64,000 nt of DNA from Hyalella azteca (taxonomy: Eukaryota; Arthropoda; Malacostraca; Amphipoda; Hyalellidae): positions 1 to 64,000 of the forward strand of contig NW_025933343.1 in the NCBI RefSeq assembly GCF_000764305.2. The letters run 5' to 3'. Position numbers and translations under genes: made by a program. The notes under the pieces are model-generated. The model ran no database searches. It was not told where the DNA came from and saw nothing but the letters and a program-made list of their open reading frames with translations. Positions 36,964 through 48,200 of this stretch are shown piece after piece (position 1 is the first letter of the stretch; each line of letters begins with the position of its first letter).

Positions 36964-39651
36964 GTAAGTTTTTTCTTTACTGTGGTTAGATTCTCAAGCC
37001 CGGCTAATTTTTTATATAACTAACTGTTGTTCTGGAATTTTCCAACTTGTGTTCATCTTAAAAAATGCTGCTGTTCATTTCTATTGATTTTTTAGAACTT
37101 TTGGAGACACTAGAGTCAACCTAGAACTAAATTATGAAAGATAATGGTAAAAAATTTAACCGTTTTTCCATATTTTGAAAATACTAATTTCATTGTAACT
37201 GCAAAAAATATTGTACTACTGATGAGTGATGAGCAGTGTTAATTATTCTGCATTTGAGCTACACAAGAGGTTTTAAATGCTACACATGTTTAATTTTCTG
37301 TAAATTATTAGGGTTATTGCATTTCTTTCATAATTTTGTATTGCTTTCTTAAAATATTTGGAATTCATTTAAATTCATTTACACAGATGGCTGAGCAACT
37401 GGCTGATTATTCAGGAGTTCCAAAGCTCCTGGGATCCCAGCTTTGATGTGAAAGCTTTCAAGTTTGGAGTTAAGCAGGTGTTTGGCAACCATAATGCTGA
37501 CAGTTCTTGAAATATAATGCTTTGACCAACATGTTTACCTGCTAGGCTGCTACTTATTCTTCAATTTAGTTTTTATTCTAATTTATGTACAGAATCAACC
37601 GTTATTAACTTCAGATATTGAATCATCTTAAAAATTGTCACTTATACATATGTTATTGTGCTAGTAATGCTGCTGTATATATATGACATGGATATATCAT
37701 AAATTCTAGGGTCATCAATTGAATGTATCAATAGATTCCAGAAATTTATATTTTAAATAAGCCTAGGTAGATATGTAATTTTTAATTGAATTATTTGTAT
37801 TACTGTGGGTTTCCTGTTTATCTTACAAGTCTATGAGCTCTTTTAATGTTGTAATTTAAAATTAATTTTGAACCATGCAGGCTGTGGTGCGAGTTTCAGA
37901 GCTTGTTCGTGCCCGAGAGTGGGGAGAACTAAAAGGCCTTGTGAGCCAGCCTATTATTGACGACTTCAGACTTTTAAGGAGTCCCATCACCCAGGAACAG
38001 GTCAGATTCAACACTGAAAGAAAAATTTTTACTATGCTGTAATCCATGGCTCGCTGAATAACAGCTCTTATGAGGAATCACCAAATTTAATTAATGTAGG
38101 TTCTTGATTCTAGAAATATTCAAAAATTGTTTCTACCTGTTGCTATTATCCACCATATTCATTTCACCATACACATTCAATGGAATTTTCCTGGGATCTT
38201 TTTGTTTGTTTTCCCTTGAGTTTCTTTCTCATACATAATAAATTTTCTTTCTTAATGTCACAATTATGTAATCCTATCATAAGAGTAACAGGTTATCACT
38301 AGAAGCCTTTGACCCAATGCAGTCTCTCCACTTTCGAGCAAAAAAAGACACGTTATACTATGTTCATTTGAGATAGAGAAAAACATTAAAGACTGATTGT
38401 ACTTCTTCCATGGTTTATAAAGTAGGTGGTAAATAAATAGCAATTCAAAATTTATTTGATTTGGGTTTAAATCTTTAAAAAGTTGTGATGTACCTATACC
38501 TCAAGGTTCCCACTGATGTTTTTGAGCTAATTTTTTTGGCAAAAATGTTGTGTTCTAGCAGAATTTATTGTTGCAAAATAGATTATTTTTATCAGAAGAG
38601 AGGTTATATAACAAAAGTTATGAAGTTATTGACTACGGAAAGTTGTATTATATTTGAACCCCTACAAATATGTTCTTGTGTGGTAATTACCCTATATCCC
38701 TTAACTATTTGCGAGTTAGCAGGTTTCATTAAAATTGTATGTTGTAGATCGACGCTCTGGACCTACAACTTAAGAACATCCTGGCTGTGCACATTGATGG
38801 CATCAGAATGCAGCAAGTCGTCGGTGGGAACATTTCCATTGTAATTCTTAATGTGCCTCATGCCATTTATTCTCTATCACTAATGCAATTGATTGATGAG
38901 CGGGGTTGTATATGATGATAAATATTTTTAATAATTAAAAGCCTATAAGCCATCTTTTATTCATGAAAAAGTGATTACCTTTTTTTTCTCTGACGAATCA
39001 TTATTACATTCACGTTGACAACCTTTTAGAAACGCCTTCTCACCAGTTTCATTTCAGTAAATGTAATAATTTAGTAATGACATCTGCTATCATTCGATAT
39101 TAATTTTAAGTGTTGAAAATTTTCAGATGAAAAATATTGTGATATTTCTGTACTCGTTTTGGCTGCCAAGCCACACTCTGACCGGCAGAAAACTGACTAC
39201 ATCACTTTTAATTTGAGGTGAGATATGCCTGTCATCAATTAATCAAAGTGATGGGAACAGGGAAATTGTGGAAATTCCTCATATTTTATATTTATAATCA
39301 GAAGTGTAATTGAAATAATAATTCTACAGTTCACTGTGGAAAATTTTTTTATTTTGTAAATTTGCATTCTCCCTCCATAAACGTATTTCTAATATTTTTG
39401 TAAGTTAAAAATTTACACTTATTTTAAGATATCTACTGTTATCCCTGCCATTATGCAGCAATTTAAACTTGATCACCATTATATATTCCTATTATTACCA
39501 AATGCATTATACCGATCACCTTTTAATCATCATTAAGTGCTTTTAATTACCATGTGGTTGCAGGCTGCATAGGAACTACACGCGCGGCCGCCTGCCGTCC
39601 TGGAGCATAACTCGCCTGCGGCTGCAGGTGCAGCACTTCTCCAGGGCGTGA
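36623..39651 (+). CDS. MAIP1: MAIP1-like mitochondrial matrix protein (Tim44-like), six exons
   Basis: In mammals MAIP1 binds the m-AAA protease in the mitochondrial matrix and protects the calcium uniporter regulator EMRE during import. Exons 36623-36963, 37387-37477, 37881-38000, 38748-38823, 39127-39217 and 39564-39651 join in phase to 807 nt, 268 residues (human about 290). The first exon would hold the targeting peptide. Then come PNPFKWLSNWL, WDPSFDVKAFKFGVKQA, VSELVRAREWGELKGLVS, LAVHIDGIRM, TFNLRLHRNYTRGRLPSW and SITRLRLQVQHFSRA, matching the MAIP1 Tim44-like domain through to the C-terminal PDWTIARI-like strand. Assignment is from remembered family sequence. A more general Tim44-like relative is the alternative. 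Confidence 0.85.
37387..37477 (+). CDS. MAIP1: MAIP1-like exon 2
   Basis: Acceptor TTTACACAG, donor CAG|GTGTTT (weak but in phase 0). Encodes WLSNWLIIQEFQSSWDPSFD and VKAFKFGVKQ. Confidence 0.85.
37881..38000 (+). CDS. MAIP1: MAIP1-like exon 3
   Basis: Acceptor CCATGCAG, donor CAG|GTCAGA, exactly 40 codons: AVVRVSELVRAREWGELKGL then VSQPIIDDFRLLRSPITQEQ. Confidence 0.88.
38748..38823 (+). CDS. MAIP1: MAIP1-like exon 4
   Basis: Acceptor TGTTGTAG. Donor chosen at GTCG|GTGGGA because it leaves phase 1, which alone keeps exon 5 in the conserved frame. A nearby GTAATT at 38839 would give a premature stop in the next exon. Confidence 0.8.
39127..39217 (+). CDS. MAIP1: MAIP1-like exon 5
   Basis: Acceptor ATTTTCAG, donor GAG|GTGAGA. 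In phase it encodes DEKYCDISVLVLAAKPHSDR and QKTDYITFNL, the central strands of the domain. Confidence 0.82.
39564..39651 (+). CDS. MAIP1: MAIP1-like exon 6 and stop
   Basis: Acceptor TGGTTGCAG, then R-LHRNYTRGRLPSWSITRL and the end QHFSRA with TGA at 39649-39651. The last 16 coding bases are the start of the tandem repeat that follows. The base composition is far more GC-rich than the earlier exons. Confidence 0.87.
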
Positions 39652-39760
39652 CGTGGGGGCGCTCACTTCTCCAGGGCGTGACGTGGGGGCGCTCACTTCT
39701 CCAGGGCGTGACGTCAGGGCGCTCACTTCTCCAGGGCGTGACGTGAGGGCGCTCATTTCC
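39636..39760. repeat. 30-bp minisatellite beginning inside the MAIP1-like stop region
   Basis: Four units of CTTCTCCAGGGCGTGACGTG then GGGGCGCTCA. The first unit carries the gene's last codons and stop (TTCTCCAGGGCGTGA), and the rest form the start of the 3' UTR. Each copy repeats the coding end and the TGA. Confidence 0.93.
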
Positions 39761-39784
39761 CAACTTGACTGCCTTTTTCTGACT

Positions 39785-39935
39785 GCCCTTCAGTGCCACT
39801 TGGAGGAAGTGCCAACATTCAGTGCTTCTAGGGTGAAGTGCCAATTGGGTGAAGCATCACCCTTCTTTGCCACTTGGGTGAAGGGCCGCTCTTCGTTGCC
39901 ACCCTTAAGTGCCACTCGGGTGAAGTGCCACCCAC
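39785..39935. repeat. Degenerate repeats in the MAIP1-like 3' UTR
   Basis: About seven imperfect copies of GCCACTTGGGTGAAG-type sequence with variable spacing directly after the 30-bp array. Confidence 0.6.
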
Positions 39936-39994
39936 AGCATAGGCTACGCCCGTGGCAAGACAACCTGTTTAGCCACGCCAACTTTTCTAATTTG

Positions 39995-40000
39995 AATAAA
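39995..40000 (+). terminator. Polyadenylation signal of the MAIP1-like gene
   Basis: AATAAA about 345 nt after the stop codon, followed by an overlapping AATAAA and an A-run. Confidence 0.55.
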
Positions 40001-40019
40001 TAAAAAAAATCTAGTTTTT

Positions 40020-41735
40020 AAAAACGAATATCAAAGTTTGTACTCGCGTACCGTTTTTCGTTTTTGTTCTATGGTGAGTAACTGATTAATTATCGTTTAT
40101 TTATTGTTTTGTAAATATGTTGTTGTCCAAAGTATTAATTTTTGCCGTTTTAATGGCTTGAATTTAAAATAGGTATAAAGTGTTGAACAATTTTACTTGA
40201 AGATATTTTCATGAATGGATTAAGTTTAATAAAATAAAATATGATATCCGGTAGCACGAAGTTTGTTTTCTACCACGCCGAAGTGTTGTACATGTTTTTT
40301 TTTTTGCTTGATATTCGGTAGCACCAAATTTAGATATATCGAGTACGCGATTGTTTTCAGTGGTAGGTACTGCCATTTGCCGTTTACTCCCCATCGGAAA
40401 AGCGCTAAAATATAGACTAATTGGGCTGATTATCTGGTGAAATCGTATTAGGATATTCGGATTATAAAGAACATAATTCGGATTATATGAACAAAGTTAT
40501 GGTTTTGGAGAAATGTACGCTTTTTTGTGGCCCATGGCTTCCTCCTGCGCAATTTTATAACCTTCAGAGGTTAAATATATGTTTTTGTCCATTTAGTCGA
40601 AAAATTGGAATTGACAGCGTCAATTTGTAAATAAGAATGAATCTTAACCCTATAAGTAATGATGGTCAACTAGCCGAATATTTCTCAAGATTTTTCATTA
40701 GTCCAAATTTTACCACTTTTCCTCACTCTGATAAACGTCAGGCAAATTTCAACGTCTCTCCTCGATATTTAAAATGATGGATGTATATTGATTGAAGATA
40801 ATGCGGGCTCAGGTGTAGACCCGAAAGTCATTATTAACAAATTTCTCGTGGTTATTTTCAATCTAACGAATTGGACCTTTTGTAAGGTTTGAAACTTCTA
40901 GGACCAGGTTTTCAAGAGATATTTTTTATTGGGATTCTAACAGGTTAGCTCGGCGTTACCAGTTTGATAATTTCTGCAATTATAGATTTTTTTTCCAAAA
41001 TCCTATCATTCCCGTAACGCATAATCCTGTTAATAAGGAAAAAGATTATGTATTCTAATAAAATAGCTAAATCCATCTGTCACACAGAAAAAAGACTCCC
41101 ATTTCACTGTCGTTTTTAGGAAAGAACAATTTTGCGCCTATTAAAGAAAATTTTCGCACACCATCTACAAAACCCGATTTCAACTTACTATTTAACCCTT
41201 TCCTCCCGTTTCTCTAGGCTTTTCCGCCTATTCGTCCAATCCTTTTCCCCCTCTTTAAATCCTTTCCTACTTTCCCTCCTTTCCTCCAGCTCCAATCCTA
41301 TCATATTCTCCCACAAAGAATAAAATTTCATTTCCAGGCAATATCCCGACACGATAAGTATCCTGGATACGCGGGCCTCTACAACCCCCATATATTTTCA
41401 GTTCCAGGCTTAAAACACACTCACAAACTTCGACTAATGTTTATAAGTTACGACTTTTCGATTGAAAGTTATTGGTTAGTACGTAAACTGAAAGATAGGC
41501 AACCCGTAATACTGAGATTTTCGTATGACATTTGGTAAACATTAGGTGTGCAAATTTTGCTAATGACCAGAGAGTACTTTTGTTTGCATTTTTCTCAACT
41601 TATATAAACTAACTTGCAGTAAATTTACTTAACAATTAACTAGTAATTAACTTGCATTAAAGAACAGCTTTTTCCAAACTATACCATGATTTGGTATGAC
41701 CGATACAACTCGTAAAACTGAAGCTTGAAATTTCT
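40020..41735. other. Intergenic spacer, no gene recognised
   Basis: AT-rich sequence between the convergent ends of the MAIP1-like and WSCD-like genes. A pyrimidine-rich patch lies at 41195-41300. No coding exon supported. Confidence 0.4.
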
Positions 41736-41739
41736 CTCA

Positions 41740-42105
41740 CGCTACAGTCCACGTTCGTGTGCTCACGCTTCATGCTACAGTCCACGCTAGTGTGCTCACG
41801 CTTCATCCTACAGTCTAAGTTCGTGTGCTCACGCTACAGTCCACGTTCGTGTGCTCACGCTTCATGCTACAGTCCATGCTAGTGTGCTCATGCTTCATCC
41901 TACTCCTACAGTCCAAGTTCGTGTGCTCACGCTTCACGCTACAGTCCACGTTCGTGTGCTCACGCTTCACGCTACATTCCACGTTCGTGTGCTCACGCTT
42001 CACGCTACAATACACGCTAGTGTGCTCACACTTCATGCTACAGTCCAAGTTCGTGTGCTCACGCTTCACGCTACAGTCCACGTCGTGTGCTCACGCTTCA
42101 CGCTA
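41740..42105. repeat. 33-bp minisatellite starting at the stop codon of the sulfotransferase gene
   Basis: About 11 units of GCTACAGTCCACGTTCGTGT then GCTCACGCTTCAC. On the gene strand each unit contains TAGCGTGAAGCGTGAGCAC, and the first TAGCGTGA is the real end of the coding sequence (LA then stop). The array therefore forms the 3' UTR. Confidence 0.92.
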
Positions 42106-42208
42106 GGTGGTATGGGGGTGGGGGAAGGTCGCGCAATAGGAGGCCACTTGACACGCGGGTGATGGCCGCCCAAAGGGCGTCAGTCTCCTCGCTGGTGTAC
42201 GGGTTCAT
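42098..42208 (-). CDS. Sulfotransferase exon 10 and stop
   Basis: Acceptor GTCCGCAG. Encodes MNPYTSEETDALWAAITRVS and a short tail ending YHLA, with TGA at 42100-42098. The NPYT block matches YDPYT of human WSCD2. Confidence 0.85.
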   Translation of the reverse strand: MNPYTSEETDALWAAITRVSSGLLLRDLPPPPYHLA

Positions 42209-45200
42209 CTGCGGACGATTAAATACTTCAATTATTCATAACTTAACAAAATAACTGATTTTATAAATTAAACAATGATTACTAGTGATGTATTTAAATA
42301 CTTCACTTATTCATCACTTGACAAAATAACTGATTATATAAATTGAACAATGATTACTAGTGATGCATTGAAATACTTCACTTATTCATCAGTTAGATAA
42401 AATATGATAATCGTTTATAAATTCAACATTGATTACACTAGTGATATATTGAAAATATTATTGTTAACATTTCCTGAATTTCTAAATACACTCTATTCAT
42501 TTTTTGGGCTGAACTTATGCTTCTTTCAAACATAATTAAAGAAGTTCAAATTGATCGCATTGCGTTCATTTCTTTCAACAGCTTATTGTCGTAGTCTCGC
42601 GTAGACTATATGCATAAAAAAGATAAATATGATAATAGATTTGTTGATATTTGTTTGGCACACTAACTGGAGTAATAGTGTTAGGTGTTGTTATTGTTTT
42701 CTTATGAACTCTTTCCACTATAAAGTATTATTGCTCGGACATTGTGGTATTACTGTTGATTACTATAAATATCATGATCAGAACTGACCTTGACCTTGTC
42801 AGTTTCATGGTCCATGTTGATGTTGTTGATTATTGTTAATATTTTCATTTGAACACATATAACCTAAAAAGTAATACAGTGGTATAATTACACGTTGATT
42901 ATAGTCAATATCATCCTGCCCGGGCAACTATCGCCCTGTAATTTCAGTTGCCAGGTTTTGATTGTTTTCATAACTTAAATGAAGAGCAGTGCAGTAGAGG
43001 TGTAGCTCTGTGGGTTAGAACCTCTTATGGGACCCAGCAAGTCAAGTTTGATTCATCACTAGTAAACACTAGGTCTAGAATATTGGGATTCTGTTTACTT
43101 CTTTAATGGATTGGCTTAGTAACGTGCTGGACTAGGAAGGAGTCTCTCACAGACTCCATGAACAAGGATTCTGGGTGATTCTCATTCCTTGGAGAGGTTC
43201 CATCCATTAATGGGTGGCCTAATGGTTAAAGTTCAGAGTACCAAGATTGGCGCAGAGAGGCGCGGGTTCGATCCCAGCTCTGTGCGCCAGTTTCTGGTCA
43301 GAATCGGCAAGGAGGCCGGGCGGTTAAGCACAGAAGAAGTGTAGCAGTGAGTTGCGAGTTCGAGACCACAATAAAATGCTGTGAATGTTCTGCGATGTTC
43401 AGAATCGGCGACAGGCCTACGGCCTATTAAACGCAGAAACAGTTATTATTATTTTTTATTATTATAACCCCAGAACTGACCTTGACCTTGTCAGTGTTGA
43501 TGGGGCCGTTGATGTTGTTCCTCAAGCAGAACAAACGCTGGCCAGAGGGCGGCGGCAGGCGGAGGAAGGCCATCAGCTTCACCAGCTCCTGCCGGCATAG
43601 AGGCAAAAGAAAAAGGGATTTTTTAGAAACCAGTGCATTTTTAGTTCCCTGAACTGATTCAATTTTTTTTCAATTTCTATGTATGATATTGCTGATATTC
43701 ATGGTATTTTACTGGTCGATTTACCCTCTAGAGATCGAACAGAGATAAAAAAATTCTGAAAATAGTCTTTTCGGAAAATTTCTATAAAAGATTTTTTAAT
43801 TCTTCTAAAATTGTATGCCTGCAAGGGGCGCTGCTGGAGGTCCTCGTAGTGCAGTGCGTACAGGCGGGTGCTCCACTGCAGGCGACTCCAGTACGTCTGC
43901 AAATTATTAAATTAGAATTTAAAACAAATTTAATCAAAATATATACAGATCGTTAATATAAAATGGTTTAGTATCTTCGGCTTTAATATTAAGCCTGATC
44001 AGGCCTGTGGCCGATTCTTGTACTTTTCGTGACATGTTCACAGATATAAAAGCTTGCCTTTTGACAGGATCTTGTAAACTGACGATGGTCTGAAATCGTT
44101 CCTGGACTTTCGATTGATATGTGGTGTACTTGGCATTTCAAGTCTGAACATATATTTTTCCATAGCTTTATATAGTCTGTTCTTGAACGCGTTCATACTC
44201 GGAGCGTCAACAATTTCATCAGGGAGGTTGTTCCACATGTCAGTGACTCGAAGCGAGAAGAAATGTCGCGTGGAGAAGTTGCAGCGCAGTTTTTTTACTA
44301 TATAGCCGTGGCCTCTGGTGTTGGTTCTTGTTTCAAATTCTAGTAATCCTTCAAATAACTTGTTTAAACCATGAGTATACTTGTATACTTCAATGAGGTC
44401 ACCACGCAAACGTCGATAACTGAGGCTTGGAATCTTCATAATCTTTAATCTTTCATCATAGGACTTGCCTTTCAAGCCTGAAATTATCCTTGTTGCACGT
44501 CTTTGAACACTTTCTACTAAATTTTTGTCCTTTTCAAGTTTCGGTGACCACACGGCGTTTCCAAACTCTAGGTTCGGGCTACTAATCAATGAAAACGGAA
44601 GTTACGCAATTCACAGATACTTAGAATTACCTTACAATATAAAATATATTGAATATATGATTAGGGTTTTGCTCCAGTGACATAAGTTTTGATTTTTTCG
44701 TATTTATAGTTTTCGGCTTTAGTACTTCCCGTGCTGACAGTGATTTCAATTAATGACTGAATTTTGAATCAGTAGAATTGCAAAATCGCAGCAAGATTTC
44801 AACTAAATTCAGCGCGCGAGATCTGACAAGATCGAGAATTGTCACTCGTATTATAAGCTGTTTCTTTTTTTTTCAAACCAAAAAAAGATTAAACAGATCC
44901 GATATTATCTCTTTTTCTATCTTTTTTGAGATTATTACTCATTATGAGACATAATAACACATAATATTAATAGACATATTAATACGTGATTTCCCGGACA
45001 TTAAATAGATCGAATAAATTATTGAATTTATAGCAAAGAAAGTGCAGATTTTTTTAATACAGGCGTTGAAAATTAGACTCATGAAGCTAGGAGGAAATAT
45101 ATAATGATGACTTCGTTCCTGAACTCACTTGCTCCCATCGTGGCAGTTCAGACGCAACAAAGTCGTGAAATTCTGCCCGAAACAAAATTATTGTTGAAAT

Positions 45201-48200
45201 TGTTGGGGGATTTACGCTTCAAGATGAAGCGAAGTTGCTATATAATAAGTTATCTAGCAAAAGAATTTATAATATGAAGTTGCTTCATATTATAAATTCT
45301 TAGTAATTATTCAGCATTGAAACCTTCAAAGATAAAAATATGTGCATTAAAGTTCATGCGTAATTAGTTTTGCAAAAATATAATAAAAATTATAAATAGT
45401 AGGACTTAATTCTGTATGCTATATTCTTTCGTAATTCTTTACGCTATACCGATATAGCGTAAAAAATTTCATATAAATAAAACTGTTTATAAAAATCATT
45501 TTTTTCAGTTTCACGCTGAGATCTTGTTATCAATTAGAGTTATAACCATTATTATCATTTACCTTGCGGATAACAACAAACTATGTATCAACCATTCAAA
45601 ATTATTAACAGTTAAAGTAATCGCTTCTGTATGGCTTAAATTATTTAATTATTTTGAGTAACTGAAAATAGAGTAATAACTTTTTACCATTATAAATTGT
45701 GCAACTGATCGCTTTTCTACAGCATAGGTTACTTTGATTAACTATAAATATAATAACAACTCTTCACAATAATCAATCATATTAATTAATAATCATCATA
45801 ATGATTAATCAATTAATCGTCATAATTAAACTGTTCAAGTGTGTATAGTATATAATACCTTGAGTATCAAAAGAAGCGTGCGGGAGGCTGTGAGCGAAGC
45901 GGTTGATGCCCGACGAGTTCTTGAACTGCCAGTGTGATATCAGCGCGCTGTAAAATTAATAGAAATAATTAAAAATCATCCGATTAATAAGCTTTTCATT
46001 TAAAAAATTATTTAAATAATGTTACTGTTGTCGCTGTTATTTATAAATAATATGAATATTCTATTATGTAACTAAATATTCTTAGTATATTAGAACTCTA
46101 AGAAATCTGTTCTTCTGATTCTATGCATATTCTTTTATAGTATTCTAATGTACAGTGAATGAAACATTTCCCGTAAATTATGTACAGTAATTGGAACAAC
46201 GTGCACATCTGGCGTAAAGCGTCTAATTTTCAACTTGTTTCTCATTAATATAAGTTGAGCCCTACTGAACCCTTTATGCTCTTCACAAAAATTTTAGCTA
46301 ATAATTTAAACAACAAAGAGCTGATTTGTTAGCTACTTATTTCCTGATTAAGAACTTTAGCTTATGATATAGTTACTACTTACTCATTTTCGACAAAGAA
46401 CTCTATCTTGTAATGTAATAATCAATAAAAACCAGATTTATTAGCTGGATATTTGCCCGGTCTGGCTCACTCGGCGGGATTGCGGACCAGAAGCACCGTG
46501 GGAATGCGGAGGTCCGGCTCCCAGCTGCTGGAGCGCTCCCCAGCCAGCGGGGAGACTGAGTGGGATGAAGTGAGCAGCGTTGAGTGGGAGTGAGGGGGCT
46601 CCTGCTCGCCGAGAAAACCTGCGAATTGTAATATTTTATTCTGTGGTCTTGGTAGGAATAGCGTTATGTTGGGAGATTAATGCTGACTTTTCAGTTGTCG
46701 AAAGGAAATTTGCAGGTTAGGTAAGAATAGCATAAAAGCATCTGCTCTGCTGAACCCAGCAAGCCACTGGTCCAGAATGTCCAGCAAGCCACTGACCAAG
46801 ACTGCCAGCAAGCCACTGACCAAGACTGCTCAGCAAGCCACTAAGACTGTCCAGCAAGCAACTGACCAATACTGCCCAGCAAGCCACTGACCAAGACTGC
46901 CCAGCAAGCCACTGACCAAGACTGCCAGCAAGCCACTGACCAAGACTGCCCAGCAAGCCACTGACCAAGACTGCCCAGCAAGCCACTGACTAAGACTGTC
47001 CAGCAAGCCACTGACCAAGACTGCCCAGCAAGCCACTGACCAAGAATGTCCAGCAAGCCACTGACCAAGAGTGCCCAGCAAGCCACTGACCAAGACTGCC
47101 CAGCAAGCCACTGACCAAGACTGCCCAGCAAGCCACTGACCAAGACTGCCCAGCAAGCCACTGACCAAGACTGCTCAGCAAGGAGCTGTTGGACGTGGCC
47201 CCCGTGAAGACCCCCGTCGCGGCCTCCAGGAGGTAGCGCAGCCACGACGACCCTGACCGCGGGTACGACAACAGCAGCGCCGGCGGCAGCGCCCGCCCGA
47301 ACCGCGTTACCTGCCTGCCAAACGAACGATGTTGAAGATTACGGTGTTACATGCAGCGTACGGTGTTACGTGCAGCGTACGGTGTTACGTGCAGCATTGC
47401 ATACAACATCCACACGAAGTATGGGAACCCAGGACGGCGCTGCAACTTATTTTCACTTGCCCCGATTTTTTTATGTGATTTGTCAATATCTCCATACAAC
47501 GACTCACCCAGCACATAGTTCATCCTTATCCCAAATATCGTAAGTTTCTGTTCTGTCCAAGTCAAGTTCAGGTTCAGGATATCCTTGGTCTTTTAAATTG
47601 TCTAGCAGCTCCTGCAGAGTTTTGTGTTGAGGAATTTTAAAGGGCTTCTCATTCTTCTTTTTGTTTGTCGTCATCAATGAGTCCGTGTCTATATCTTCAT
47701 TGCCTCGCAGTTGTTCAATTTTTCTTCTTTGACCAGTTCTCGGGTCTTTTATTCCCAAACTCCCATTAAAGTAATCCACTTCCACCACAGTTCGGTCGGT
47801 AGATCCGAACCCATGTTTAGCTTCAGGCATTGGGGGCACGTTACGGCTTTTAACTTCGTTTTTCTTATGGGATTTTTTGTTTGTTTTTGTGTTTCCTTTA
47901 GATTTCTTGACGGCATCAGCAACTCCATCATCTAGTTTGTTGTAGTTCTCAGGTCTCGCGTGTCTGGGCGCGTCTTCCAACATGTCGTCGTGGGAATGAC
48001 ATCTGATGGAGTCGGGGCTTTCTTCGTAGCAATGAACTCGTCCGTCGTCGCTCCAGGTCTCTTTTTCTTCTGATATTTCTGGTTTTCTTTCGCGATTTTT
48101 TAGCAGTTCAGTTTCACGTTTCTTCTTGGTTTTTGCTTCCTGGTTGTTTGGGACACGTTTCTTAGGGCTAGGGGCTGAGAATTTGAGCCTTTCTTGATTT

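Noticed and set aside
38824..38902. Longer MAIP1-like exon 4 using the GTAATT donor or reading through
   Set aside because: It puts exon 5 out of the conserved frame and reaches a stop; GTGGGA at 38824 restores the family match.
41815..42162. Repetitive ORFs on both strands (VKREHTN type and complement)
   Set aside because: Product of the 33-bp array in the 3' UTR of the sulfotransferase.
43211..43290. Possible tRNA gene
   Set aside because: A- and B-box-like motifs are present but the acceptor stem does not pair, and a SINE tail follows.
46717..47271. Repetitive ORFs (LGQWLAGQSWSVACWAVL type)
   Set aside because: Read-through of the 25-bp array; only 47166-47314 is supported as coding.
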